Shown: piece after piece, positions 12,456 to 23,663 of the stretch | How the letters are laid out: the number at the start of each line of letters is the position of its first letter | How positions within the stretch are numbered: position 1 is the first letter of the stretch | Assembly (NCBI GenBank): GCA_039111635.1 | Contig: JBCAQO010000012.1 | Span: 930,001-994,000, forward strand | Source of the DNA: Heterobasidion occidentale | Taxonomy: Eukaryota > Basidiomycota > Agaricomycetes > Russulales > Bondarzewiaceae | Reading direction: 5' to 3' | DNA: 64,000 bases | Position numbers and translations under genes: made by a program | The notes under the pieces: generated by a model | Database searches by the model: none | What the model was told of the DNA's origin: nothing | The model's input: the letters and a program-made list of their open reading frames with translations, nothing else

Positions 12456-13220
12456 ATGTCTCCCCGCTTCGTCTTGTTCGATCTCTCCACCGACCTCGTC
12501 GACGAGTGGCGAAGGGCTTTCGCTGCCCTCGTCCCCCAGGAATGCCACGCTCGAGTATCCATCATCGAAAGTGCACTCTCAGACCTCGAATCTCCCTTTG
12601 ATTGCATCGTCTCTCCTGCCAACTCCTTTGGCAGATTTGATGGTGGGTGAGTCTAGGCGATGCATTATGGCCGCGCGTCCTCTGGCTCATTTGCCGCTGT
12701 GCTTGTACCGACTAGCTTCGACCAGAGTCTCTCTGATGTGCTAGCTCCCCCAGACGATCCGTCTGCCCTCACGCGCACCGCGCAAGCCGTGCTATACCGC
12801 CGCTGGCGCGGTTTTGCGCCCCCAGGCACATGCACGCTCATCCCCCTCTCAGACACGCCATGCGCTGTCAACCCACTCGCCTGCCGCTTCGTCGCGCTCT
12901 GTCCCACCATGCGCCTCCCCGGCTCCGTCGCGTGGCACAGAGAGCTCGTGTACAATTGCGTCTGGTCCCTGCTCGTCGAGATTGACGAGCACAACGCGCG
13001 CGCGGCCGCAGACCCGCGGCTCCTGCCCATCGAGACGGTGGCCATGACCGGCCTCGCCACGGGCACCGGCTGCATCTCGGCGAACCAGTGCGCGAAGCAC
13101 ACCGCCCTCGCCTTTGCGCACTATCATGACGCGAAGACGAACCCGCAGAAATGGTCGGCGATGACCTGGGGCGACATCGAAGGATATCCTCTCACCAGAC
13201 TCTTGCCGACAGATTACTGA
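12456..13220 (+). CDS. Macro-domain protein
   Basis: Two exons (12456-12646 and 12716-13220, intron of 69 nt) give a 231-residue protein. It begins MSPRFVLFDLSTDLVDEW. The ligand-loop motif IVSPANSFGRFDGGFD spans the splice junction and corresponds to the macro-domain pattern of an Asn/Asp-containing loop followed by a Gly-rich turn. A second Gly-rich loop, GLATGTGCISANQCAKH, corresponds to the phosphate-binding loop, followed by ALAFAHYHD. Macro domains bind ADP-ribose or related nucleotides and some hydrolyse them. The whole protein is little more than the domain, as in single-domain fungal members such as yeast YMR087W. The exact ligand cannot be told from sequence. Stop TGA is at 13218-13220. 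Confidence 0.82.
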
Positions 13221-13589
13221 AATGTGTGAGTCTGCTGTTACAGGATGAACGCAGAGCACTGCATTGATCCCGGGTGCGTTCACCGTCCGTCAGGGGCCGA
13301 TGAACAGAGGGTACATCACAGCTCTCGCATTTGGAATCTGTTGACTTCGTCAAGCGGCGAGCGAAAGAGGTTCCAATGTAAAGCATGGCATCCCAACGCG
13401 TCGATCGACAAGCTGAGGTCTCGCTTATATACTGTTCGCGTTCCGTCGTCCGTCGTCAGTCATTGGGACTTTGGTTTGTCAGAGGGAACGACGAAGTGGA
13501 AGATCCACATGGACCGGGGGTCAATTGAGCACTGCGAGCCTGGTGGCCGCGTCGGCCTAGTGAAGGCCTGCGTTGGGCCGTCAGCGCGC
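13221..13589. other. Intergenic, nothing recognised
   Basis: This is the 3' flank of the macro-domain gene, leading into the tandem duplication. A 128-codon plus-strand frame (13245-13631) has no recognisable content. Confidence 0.4.
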
Positions 13590-13630
13590 GCGCAAGATCA
13601 TCAAGAAACGCCTTTTGCCTCCCACCAATG

Positions 13631-14080
13631 ATGTCGTTGCAAGAAGAGGTGACGGCTAGTGAGTGGTGCTCCCTACGCGAGCGACATCCTGAGTAAGTCG
13701 ATGTCCTGAGTGGGGTTCTACTCGTGCGGCCTCGAGGAACCCGCCGCCGCAGAGACCACTGAAGACACCCCGCAGAACTGCGCTCGGGCCCTTCGTGGGC
13801 CCTATATCATTACTGGATGTGCTACGGCTTTCGCTACTTGAGAGTCGACGACAGTGCGTCGCAAGACTATTCTGTTGCCGCCTCTGCGTTTGTCGCACGT
13901 ACTATATATGCCTGGCCAGGAGAGGGCCTGAACAATCTCCTGCAACAGCTCGAGTTCCGGCCTGAGGTCATCGCGCTCGATACTTTTGGAGAGGCCGCGC
14001 TTTGCCTCGGGGATTGTCGCCTGTGGGCTCGGTGCTTGCTGACGTGTGTGCTATATATGCCAGCTAGAAAAAGTCGTAAA
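13631..14080 (+). pseudogene. Broken copy of the small unknown gene at 14495
   Basis: Aligned with the downstream copy, this unit keeps the start, the first exon and first intron (which ends at an AG about 50 nt on), but a 4-base deletion just after the GAEDT-like stretch shifts the frame. Reading in the shifted frame recovers LRSGPSWALYHYW and later GEGLNNLLQQLEFRPEVI, matching the intact copy. A further deletion of about 55 bases removes the KLAGAAYRLAYVEPRAL block and shifts the frame again before the end. The two lesions make this copy non-functional unless it has been respliced. One lesion spans many bases, so it is not explained by a simple homopolymer error. Confidence 0.7.
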
Positions 14081-14494
14081 TGTCTTCATAGCAATAATCT
14101 AGTCCTGATAAGGGGTAACTTTGTATTTTCTCTCGATGAATATAAACGACGCTTTCATTCCTTGCGTGTCGTGCGACTTGGGGAATCAATGAGGTTGAGA
14201 ACACGGTCGAGTGAAGCGATCGAACTGACCAGCTCGACCTTTATCAGCAAAAGTGCCGAAATCATCCATAAGTATATATTGCCCTATATTTCCTACAATG
14301 ACCGCAACACCATAATCAGAGGGGGGGAGGTATGTGAGCAACTGGAAAAAAATGGTAATGAATCAATTACTCACGGAACCCTAGACACAAATACAGGGTG
14401 GCCCAGACTTACATATAAGCTATCCCTCACGGGTTCAGCATGCCCTCACTACCTCATACTTTTGAAACCCATTGCCTTTGACTTCGCACCAACG

Positions 14495-15014
14495 ATGTCG
14501 TTGCAGGAGGAGGTGACAGCTAGTGAGCGACAGTACTTCACATGCGATCGACACGACCGACCTTTCGTCAGTGTTCTGCTCGTGTGGCCTCGAGGAATCT
14601 GCTGCCGCAGAGGCCGCTGAAGATACCAAGCCCGAAGAATTGCGCTCGGGCCCCTCATGGGCCCTTTATTACTACTGGATGCGTCACGACCCTCGCTACT
14701 TGGGAGTGCACGACAGTACGTCGCAAATACCCTGTCACCGCCTCTTCGTTTGACACACGCACTACTATCCCTGGCTAGGAGAGGGCCTGAACACTCTCCT
14801 GCGACAGCTCAAGTTCCGGCCTGAGATCATCGCCCTCAATACATTTGGAGAGGGTGCTCTTTGCCACGGAGACTGTCGTCTTTGGGCTCGGAAGTTGGCC
14901 GGGGCGGCGTACAGGCTCGCGTATGTTGAGCCCCGAGCTCTCAGACTTGGTTCTGCTGACATGTGTGTTCTATGTGCCAGTGAGAAACAGTCGCAAACCC
15001 GTCAACAGCTATAG
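14495..15014 (+). CDS. Small protein of unknown function, intact tandem copy
   Basis: I do not recognise the family. Three exons (14495-14522, 14572-14715, 14779-15014) joined across introns of 49 and 63 nt give an open frame of exactly 136 codons including the stop, which supports the model. The protein starts MSLQEEVTAMFCSCGLEES, continues LRSGPSWALYYYWMRHDPR, then REGLNTLLRQLKFRPEII, LCHGDCRLWARKLAGAAYR and ends ...CVLCASEKQSQTRQQL. It is soluble, has no signal peptide or membrane segment, and carries CxC, CxxxC-like and CxxC cysteines that could bind metal. The broken upstream paralogue shows that the conserved parts are the exons rather than the introns. It could still be a fragment of a larger ancestral gene. 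Confidence 0.55.
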
Positions 15015-15269
15015 TCTAAGTATGATGAGAGGGATTTGTGTATCTTATCTTGATGAATATACATGACGGTTTTGAACTTTGCGTGTCGTGCGACTTGGGG
15101 AATCAAAGAAGTTCAGACCACGGTCGAGTGAAGCGATCGAACTGACCAGCTCGACTATCTCGATCGCACGCAGCAGACAGAACTGTTGTCGGCCATCAAA
15201 CAAATCAAGCATTCAGAAAAACCCGCCTAAATCGCTCTAAATTACCGCACCGCCGCCGCAGAGATGTCG

Positions 15270-17498
15270 CTATCCGGGCCCGAACCCGTACGCTTCGAGC
15301 CCGCCACCACCGCCGCCGCCTTGTTCCCATTGCGCGCGCGCGAGCTTCCAAACCTTCATCACGCCCGTTCCGACGCTGTGTTCGATCAGGGGGCAGTCAG
15401 TACCGCGAGGGTGGGCGGGAGGCTCTTTCGTAAGAGCACACAGAGAGAGAGAGACCGGTGCTCACTTTTGGTCTACGACTTGGTCCAGGGGCACCCACAT
15501 CGCGGTGCAGGGGGGCGCAGAAGCGGAAGCGGTCTCCCTTGCGCCCTCGACGTCCTCATCGTCCTCGTCGCTCGTGTTGCTTCTCTTTTTTCTTGACTTG
15601 CCTTTGGGCTTGGGCTTGGGTTTGGACTTGCTCCGCCCGCTGCGAGACGCCGCGGGCTCGGGCTCGGGCTCGGGGACGGCGAGCTCAGGGGGGGCGTCGC
15701 CGCCGCCCTCGAGCACGACCCACTGCACGCGGTACGTCTTGCGGATGTGGGAGAACACGTGCAGGACGTCGCCCGCGGGCTTGACCTTGACGATCTGGCA
15801 CGCCGCCCCGGGTGCAGGAGCGGCGGCCTCTGTGGCCTCCGGCGCGCGCGCTGCAGGTTCTGACTGCGTCGTGGATTGGGGTTGGGCGGCGCCGGATGGG
15901 AGTGGGAGAGGCGAGACTTTGAGGAGCGGGCGTAGGAGGGAGTGCGGGAGGCTTTTCAGTTCTGCGGGTGTCGTCGGGGTCGACACGTTTGGAGAGGTGG
16001 GGAACTCGTGGAGGCCGGCTAGGAGGCCTGGAACGTCAGTGTGAGTGTGAGCATTCGGATGGGTGTGGTTTTTTGGGAGGGGTGCGCGGACGGACCTCCC
16101 TCTGGGCGCCGGACGAGCAGGAACCACCTGCTGGAGGCGTTGCGCCATTCGACGACGTTGACAATGTCCGTTTCTTCTCGCTGTTTCTTGCGCTCTGCTT
16201 TCATCGGGTACGCGGTCACGGGGGGCTCGGGTGTGCTGGCGGCACTCGAGAGCGAGAGCGGGATGGGCTCGCACAGCGTGCAGAGCTCCTCGATGTCCGG
16301 GAGGTCCGGGACAGACGGCGTAGGCTACGTCAGATACATAGATAGAAAGGGCGGTCAGCGCCGGTCGCTCGTGCCAGCCAGGGCGCGACGTACGTCTGCG
16401 ACGGAGGCGCGGTGGGCGTTGCACCATGGTTTGAGGGGACACGCGGCGCAATCCGGCTCGCGGGGCTTGCACACGGTGCTCCCGAGCTCGATGAGGGCCT
16501 GGTTGACGTCCCCCGGGCGGGCGGCGGCGCGGACCATCGTCGCGGCGGCGGACCAGAGGACGTCGAGGGTCGCCTTGGCCTTGGGCGGCGCGTGCAGGGC
16601 GAGGAGTCTGCTGAGCAGGCGGTGCACGTTGCCGTCGAGCTGTGTCGGGCTTTCAGTCGCACGGAAAAGGGGACGGAAGGGAAAGGGAGAGACGGGGCTC
16701 ACGACGGGGACGCGCTCGTTGTACGCGATGGAGCAGATCGCGCCGGCGCTGTAGCGCCCGATGCCGGGGATGCGCGATTCCATGTCCTTCGCGTTGTCTG
16801 GGAGGCGGCCGGCGAAGTCCTCGACGGCCTTTTTGGCGCCTGCGAGGAGGCGCGCGGCGCGCGAGTAGTAGCCGAGGCCCTTCCAGGTGGCGTTGATGGT
16901 GTCTATGTCGGAAGACGCCTGTGGGGGGGGGGGAGGTGAGGAGCGTCGAGGGATGTACGTGGAGGAGATGTTGTGTGCGCTGAAAGGACGGAGACGTACA
17001 TACGTACCAGATGTCTGATGGTCGGGAACCTGAGGAAGGGTGAGCAAACATGTGTGACGCGCATAGAATTGTGGAGAGTCGCGCACTGTTGCATCCATCT
17101 GTTATAGTAGGGAATGACGGTAGCGACTTGGGTCTGCTGGAGCATGACCTCGGAGACCCATACCTTCGTAGGGACGCCAGGGCTAAGTTTCGGACGCGTA
17201 CGCTCGCGAAGGACCGACTGACCTCGTAAGCACGCTGAGCGCGCTCCTCTGGGCCAAAGGAAGGGTTGTAGGGCTTGCGCCAGGGCATGCCGCGGGCCTC
17301 GTGTACTGTGGAGTACCATGCGAGGAGCGCGGTCTGGAGAGGCTCGGGATGCGAGATTATGTGTCGGGATGCAGGGTGCGACGGGGCTGCGAAGGACGCG
17401 TCCAAGGACTGTGGTGGTTTTGGGGCTGGTCGCGCAGGCGCTGGGCGGGGCTGGTCTGTGTAGTCAGCATCGTCGTCTGCTCGCTTTCGTTTGGCCAT
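15270..17498 (-). CDS. MUTYH: A/G-specific adenine DNA glycosylase (MutY/MUTYH)
   Basis: The start ATG (17496-17498) gives [15 protein letters not shown], a basic N-terminus that may serve nuclear entry. The HhH-GPD glycosylase core follows: [12 protein letters not shown], the catalytic-Glu segment [32 protein letters not shown], the helix-hairpin-helix [12 protein letters not shown] and the catalytic-Asp region [12 protein letters not shown]. The [4Fe-4S] cluster reads C-X6-C-X2-C-X5-C ([17 protein letters not shown]). The C-terminal NUDIX-like domain that recognises 8-oxoguanine starts at [20 protein letters not shown]. It contains a long Ser/Lys-rich insertion near 15600 ([18 protein letters not shown]) and ends in Gly repeats with stop at 15270-15272. 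MutY removes adenine mispaired with 8-oxoguanine in base excision repair. The low-complexity insertion in the NUDIX-like part is unusual. Confidence 0.93.
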
Positions 17499-17952
17499 GG
17501 GCGGGAGAGAGCGCGGTGGCGGTGGCGGTGGCGGTGGCGGGGGCGGAACGCGGTCACGTTGTGGCGGATCACGTGGGCAGGCCCGATGGTCGCACGTGAC
17601 CTCGTCGTGGTCGTCGTCGCCGCCTAGACCGAGTATGCGCCGCGTGCTGGCCCTCTGAGCCTTCGAACTTCGTTGCAGATCACGCGCGTGCCCGCTGCCA
17701 GTCACCCTGCTCGCGACGGTCCGGTCCTGCTCATGTCCCCCGTCTAGGAGCGCGTTGCCCGCCGTCATAGGACGGAACTACATCCGTCAGCGCGCGCTCC
17801 ATCTCCCGTCCCTGGAACTTCCTCCAGGACGACGCAGCGATCCCTCTCTTCTGACATGTACCCTCCCGCGCCGGGGTCTCCCATGCCCGCTTCGGCCCGC
17901 CGTCTGCATTCAAAAGAGTGCATGACCGGGGAGGCGAGCACCACACGCCGCC
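17499..17952. promoter_or_regulatory. Divergent region between MutY (-) and GH51 copy A (+)
   Basis: It holds a short GGCGGT tandem run at about 17517-17545 next to the MutY start. From about 17711 onward the sequence is homologous to the upstream region of the second GH51 gene (43514-43759), so the arabinofuranosidase promoter was copied with the gene. Confidence 0.6.
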
Positions 17953-20900
17953 ATGCTCTCCATCGCCTCTGCCGCCGTGCTTGCGTCGCTTGTCTTCACG
18001 GCATCGACGAACGCTCAGACTACGGTCGTTGTGCAAGGCACCCCCAGTCATACCATACCTTCTACCCTATGTGAGTTCCGTGTCGCGTTCTCGCTCGTGA
18101 TCCTGCGCTCACCTTTTGCGCACGAAGGGGGACTCATGTACGAGGTAAGTGCAAAAAGGCGACTCCCTTTAACAGAAGATCGACGAATATGTGCCCGCTC
18201 TGCAGGATATCAGTGTAAGCCTTTCATTCATCGCGCTCTAGTCGATCCAATCTGACCGCTCTCATCCACAGCATGTGAGTTGCGATTCGCCATGGACCGT
18301 GCCTAACTCGCAGAACACTTACTTGTTGCCTGCAGAGTGGCGATGGTGGTCTTTACGGCGAACGTGCGTCCTCCCATCAAACCACCTTTTTCGTTCGGTC
18401 GACTCACGATGTCCTCAGTCCTACAAAATCGCGCGTTCCAACAAGTGACGCCCGGTATGCATTTGCCATGATCCAAGTCCCTCCCGCTCATGTCGCCTTG
18501 CATCAGGCACCTCGGCCGCTTTGAACGCCTGGCACGCCGTCAACGGCGCAGGGATCGCTGTCGTAGCAGATCCCACCCTGCTCTCTTCTGCGCTGCCCAA
18601 TGCGCTCGAGGTCACAATTCCCTCCAACAGCTCTGGCCCAGTCGGTTTCAGCAACGAAGGTTACTGGGGTACGGCACCTGTCCCGCCTCGCACAAGTTCA
18701 TGTGATTGACGCATGATATTATTCTAGGTATCGCGGTCAACTCGGCGTTCACCTACAACGCTTCCCTCCACTACCGGTTTGCCTCCGCCTCGACGTCCCC
18801 GGTTACGCTGACCGTCTCCATCGTCTCGTCGTCTGGTACCGTCTTCGCGAGCAAGTCCGCTCAGGTCATGCCCAGCGCGTCATGGACGCCCCTCGTGTTC
18901 AGCCTGAAGCCCTCGCGCTCCGCCAGCGACACCGCAAACAGCTTCCAGGTGACGCTCGAGGGCGCCGCGGGCCAGACGGCGCACTTTGCGCTGCTGAGCC
19001 TGTTCCCGCCGACGTTCAAGAACAGGGAGAACGGGATGCGGATCGACATCGCCGAGGTGTGTGTCATTCGCGTGGTGTCTTTGTCTTTGTCTGTCCGTGA
19101 GCTGTATTTCATCGCGCGCGTTCTTTTGTTAGGCTTTGGCCGAGTTGAACCCGTCGTTCTTCCGTTACGTCGGTGGCAACAACCTCGTGAGTGCGGTTTT
19201 TTGAAATTTGGCCGGATATGGATGTAACTTTTTGCGTTTGTTTCGTTTCGGTTTGCAGGAGGGCGAGTCGATTCCTCAACGCTGGCAGTGGAATGCTACC
19301 GTGGGCCCGCTCACCGACCGTCCTGGCCGCCTCGGCGACTGGAGCTACATCAACACGGAGTACGTCGATCACTCCCATCACTGTCTTTCGATGGAGTTTA
19401 GATGGACGTCCCTGTAGTGGGTTGGGTCTTCTTGAATATCTGCATTGGACGGAAGACGCGAACATGGCCTCCATCATGGCGATCTGGGCAGGCTACTCTC
19501 TCAACGGCGCGAGCGAGCCCGAGCCCGGGCTGGCGCCTTACATCGAACAGGCCCGTCAGCAGGTGCGTGGTGCGGGTTGGGGTTGTTGTGGTCCGTGCGA
19601 CTGATGTCGGGCTGACATGGGACAGATCGAGTTCGTTGTGGGGAGCACAGAGACGCCCGGTGGGGCCCTGCGCGCTTCGCTGGGCCATCCCGAGCCGTTC
19701 GAGCTGAAGTGGGTGGAGGTCGGCAACGAGGTGCGTTCTGGGTATCTGCCCGTGGCGCGCGCGGTTGGCTGAGCGCACGCTGCTTGATTCTTGACGCCGC
19801 GCAGGATTTCTTCGCCGCTTCGAGGTGAGCTTTGCGGTGCTTGGGTGATGGCTGAGTCCGATGTTCACGCGTTCACGCGGTGCGGCGGGGCGGGGGCAGT
19901 TATCTGTATCGCTGGCACGACTTTGTCGGGAACCTGTCGGCGCTGTATCCCGATATTCGTGAGTGGCCTCGGGTCTGGTTCAGTTCATCCTCGTCATCCT
20001 CGGGCAGGTTTCATTGGGACCACGAACGCTTGGTCGCCCGTCTTGAACCCCGTCCCGAAGTCGTACGACGTGCACGTGTACCAGACACCCCGTGCGCGAT
20101 TTTTCCCCTTCCAGATGATGATGTTTAGATTGATCGTTGGACAAACGTAGGTTGGTTCGCTTCCAACTCGTTCTATTACGATAGCTTCCAGGTGCGTGCA
20201 TCGATCTTGTTGAGCATTTTCGAGTGAAATAGATGCTCATGGACGTGCAGCGCAACGGCACGACATACTTCGAGGTCGGTTGACGTTGATTCACATCCGT
20301 TGCGCGGAGGTCTGATAAATTAGTATTTTAGGGAGAGTATGCGGCCATCTCCACCAACCCGAATGACATCTTCGGTGCCCCGGCGGACGGCCGGCTTTTG
20401 TGGCCCACCATGGAGAGTGCGTGTCTCGAGTCCGTCGTGCTTGAGCGCCCTTGCTCAAGGGGTGAACTGATAGGCTCTTCTGGCGAGGCCGCGTTCATGA
20501 CTGGGCTGGAGAGGAACAGCGACATCGTGTTCGCCGCCAGTTATGCACCGCTGTTGGGCGTGAGTGTCTGCGTGCTCGTGTATTGCCAAGAAAGTGTTGC
20601 TGATTTCGCGTCTAGCATGTGAACAGCTCGCAATGGGTGAGTCGTTGTTTTGCGAGTCGATACGAGGAGAGAAGCTTACATAGGGCTAGACTCCGAATCT
20701 TGTCAGCTTCGAGTTAGTCTTTACTCCTGCGTGGTAGCTGTATGGGAGTGGTGCTGATCGTCCACATGCAGTGCGGGCCACGTCTACAAGTCCACCAGCT
20801 ACTATGTGCAGCAGGTAAGCGGGGATGCACCTCTGCCATCGTCGAGCGACCGCTGACCGCTCGCGTGCAGCTCTTCAGCGTCAACCGCGGCGACGAGTAC

Positions 20901-21277
20901 CTGCCAAGCACGCTGCCCACGCCCAGCGGTACCCTCTTCTGGTCCGTCGTGCGCCAGAACACGCCCGCCGCCGTGATTATCAAGGTGCGCGTCCCGTTCC
21001 CGCTCTCTCTTCGTCTGCAGAGACACGATCGCCTGACACGCGTCGCCTGCAGGTCGCGAACACGGTCGGCACCGCGGCGAGCCTGACGTTCGAGTTGCCG
21101 TTTGACGTGGGCGCGCGCGGGACCGCGCAGGTGCTGACGGGCGCGCAGACGGATAGCAACACGCCCGCGACGCCGGATTTGGTGGCGCCGAAGACGAGCG
21201 TGGTCGCGACCGGGCGGACGTTCAACTACACGGCGCCGGGTTTCAGCGTCACGGTGCTGACGGTCCCGATCGTGTGA
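17711..21277 (+). repeat. Left arm of a large inverted duplication
   Basis: This 3.5-kb arm (promoter plus GH51 gene) matches, in inverted orientation, 40202-43759. Similarity starts near gacggtccggtcctgctcat on this arm and stops at about the stop codon. Exons are highly similar; introns have the same positions but more divergent sequence. Confidence 0.85.
17953..21277 (+). CDS. Secreted alpha-L-arabinofuranosidase, GH51 (copy A)
   Basis: A signal peptide (MLSIASAAVLASLVFTASTNA) leads into the mature enzyme. The GH51 signature after the first introns reads SGDGGLYGELLQNRAFQQVTPG. A carbohydrate-binding-like beta domain follows (HYRFASASTSPVTLTV), then the catalytic barrel with FFRYVGGNNLEGESI, YLHWTEDANMASIMAIWAGY and ELKWVEVGNED, whose Glu is the expected acid/base. 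The expected nucleophile lies in TTYFEGEYAAIS. The C-terminal beta domain ends VTVLTVPIV at 21277. The enzyme releases terminal L-arabinofuranose from arabinoxylan and arabinan outside the cell. The gene has more than ten short introns, several exons being under 40 nt. It is about 95 percent identical by eye at the protein level to the inverted copy at 40202-43513. Confidence 0.9.
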
Positions 21278-21645
21278 GGCGGCGGGGTGGCGGTGCGAAG
21301 AGGCCGATGGGCATGGAATCGAAGGAATTCGCGCGTGGAAACCAGCTTTATCTTATTATTTCCAACCCGGAAAGTTTCGTGCGGAAGTATCACAAACGAT
21401 ATTTTGTGCAGAATGAATAAAACGACACTTTGACCACCACAGGGGGGATTCTCACTGCGGTTCATAAAAGGAGAAGGTCAGGATAAAGAAGTTGTTGACA
21501 CCTAGTCTCATTCCCATGGGAAGGTTCCGACCTCGTCCTGTCAGACGTAGGGAATTCTCACTGGGTTTTATTGCTGCTCCAATTATCGTGCCACCTAGCA
21601 ACATATGTACACGATGTCATGATGCATTTCATAGCCTCTGGTACA
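21278..21645. other. Convergent 3' flank, nothing recognised
   Basis: These bases lie between the 3' ends of GH51 copy A and the Crinkler-like gene. The first part is GC-rich, then the composition turns AT-rich, as expected for 3' untranslated DNA. Confidence 0.5.
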
Positions 21646-23663
21646 TTACCAAGTCGTGATGCTTTTCGATGAGGCTCCAGCTTTCACACCTTCGGCCCAA
21701 TCAATCTCCCCGGAGTCATTGATTACTGAGGGATACCTTGTCTGCCCCACTGGCCCGGCCCAGTCGAAGTCAATCAGCATCCCACCATCATAATCGGATG
21801 CGTCACCCGTCCCCGGTCTCCGAACAACCATGATGTTGGGGCGGCGCAGATCCCCGAAGACGAAGTCGGACGCGTGGAGAAGGTCTATGGCTTTCTTCAC
21901 ATCTAACTTCACCTTGTTGAAAGACGAGTCTTCAACTTCAGATGGCAAGTCTGAGTCTTGAGGATGAGATCTCCCGAAGCGACTGAACGCGTTCTGACCG
22001 TCGATGCGATCCATGACGACCATGGTTAGCCCACCGCGCACCGTGACGGCGAGATGCAGCTTCGGTGCGAGCGGGGGATCCTGGTCAGCTAGCAGCCGGT
22101 GTGCCTGGTCACCGTATGCTTCGCAGAACTTGATCACGACACCTTGACCACGCAGCGTGCCCAAGAAGATAGGTCGCCGATATTCCTGGGGATGTCTGCC
22201 TTTGTAATCGTATCTCCTTTCAAATTTCAGATTGGATACCGCATCTTGTTCTTCAATTGTCAAGCCTGGGCGGTAGGTGGGCGAAGGGAGTAGACGGTTG
22301 TGTACAGGTATTTCAGACGGTTGAAGCTTCATGTACATGGCGTCAGTTTCCTCACAGCTTTGGCTACCACGTGGAAGATGCGTGCAATATGGTCCACGGC
22401 CTCCCTTTTGAGAGGGTTACCACCGAGCAACAAGTAGCCTGTCAAAGGCTGGGCGATGACAATGTCGACAAAGATAGCACCCAAGATGCAGATATGAGGG
22501 CCACCGATTGCGATGAGGATGCAAGGACAGTTGGATGCATTGCGAATGCGTGTGAACTGCAAGGTGTGAGGAGTGGTTAGACGATGCGAAGACAAGACGT
22601 ACGATTTTTTGTGCAATATGCTTTCGATAGGTGAGTGCAATCTGAAGTGAAGGGTCGCCGCTGATCCCAAGCTCGTTTTTCCACTCGAGGAGAACGATTG
22701 GTCGGTTGTTGCCTTCGGTTACCGCGAACACCGAGCCATCGGTGGTCACTTTAGCCTCGGTCTGAGTAACATGCAATGATATGGTTGTATGTAGCAAAGA
22801 CTTTAGCATGGGTAGCATTCCCTCAATCCGCTCGCGTTCATTCTGGTAGACTTTCGACGAAACATGGAAGAGCTTTCCTACTTGACCCAATTCTTCTGCA
22901 TTGGGCGTGACGGCGGAAAGGTTGTCCAGATTGTCCTTGAGCTCCGCAAAAACGGAGCTGTACAGAGTGATCGGTGGGCCATCAAACCCGTCGCGGCCAT
23001 TGTAGATTGGCCGCGCCCGCTGCTCCTTTTTGAACACCACAACATCAGTCGATACCGATGACGGTGCAGGAGCTTCAATAGCTGCAGTGATGACCTTCAG
23101 TTGTGCTGTGAACATGTGTTGTCAGTTAAACACTGTGACTAGATATACAAGAGGTGTATGACTTTGCTCAGCCTCATCAAGAGGGGTGGCCACAGGTTCT
23201 GGTGAGAACATTCAGAATAGGGGGCGAAGGAATCACGGGTGAACCACGCACCATCACTGATACGAAGATGAAATGTACGCGCTCCAAAGATTCCCCTTCG
23301 TGAATGTAGTTCGACAAGCGGCGGACAACAAGAGCCTCAGTTGGGTGATGAGAACGCAGATACTCCTCCACACGTTGAGGAACCGTCATCTTCGATGCCG
23401 TCGTCTCGTCCAGAGGGAGCTGAATGGGCGAATTGAACGGCTGATACAGCATGAGCAACATGGATGAAAGTGACGACTATGTAGCTGACCAAAGGATAGA
23501 GAGAAAGCCTCTGCAGGCCGATCCTTGCTCCTTCGAACTCCATCTTGAACGCGTAATAGACTTGATGGAGCAGAATGTCTATCGTTTTATTCGCATCCAC
23601 TTCGAAAACTCTAACATGAGGAGGCTTGGCCATAAGAAACTCAGAGTATAGAAAGTAAAGCAT
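21646..23663 (-). CDS. Crinkler-type protein with atypical kinase domain
   Basis: The N-terminus (ATG at 23661-23663) has a ubiquitin-like CRN header: VRVFEVDANKTIDILLHQVY, then PIQLPLDETTASKMTVPQRV and LERVHFIFVSV. The middle domain reads GPPITLYSSVFAELKDNL, VLLEWKNELGISGDPSLQIA and CPCILIAIGGPHICILGAI, as in many mushroom genes annotated as Crinkler or kinase-like. The C-terminal kinase-like domain has the catalytic loop VFGDLRRPNIMVV (Asp kept, the usual His replaced by Phe) and the metal-binding DFDWAG. Stop is at 21646-21648. Crinklers were first described as host-targeted effectors in oomycetes; in free-living fungi their role is unclear, possibly self/non-self conflict. A frame break is needed near 22350 between the middle and kinase parts (no normal-sized intron fits), either a real lesion or a one-base assembly error. 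Confidence 0.72.

Larger units (their letters stand above)
13590..15165 (+). repeat. Tandem direct duplication, two units of about 0.65-0.7 kb
   Basis: Unit 1 (about 13590-14250) and unit 2 (about 14470-15165) align along their whole length. Both begin with an ATG context reading atgtcgttgca, both contain cgctcgggccc and gagagggcctgaaca, and both end with gtgtcgtgcgacttggggaatca and gtcgagtgaagcgatcgaac. The offset between matching points is 864 at the start and 917 at the end, because unit 1 has lost about 55 bases internally. About 240 bases of unrelated DNA separate the units. The boundaries were set by eye. Confidence 0.85.

Noticed and set aside
15462..17768. Long alternative frames (336, 371 and 237 codons) on both strands over the MutY gene
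   Set aside because: They are GC-rich shadow frames, partly reading through MutY introns; the MutY domains lie in the spliced model.
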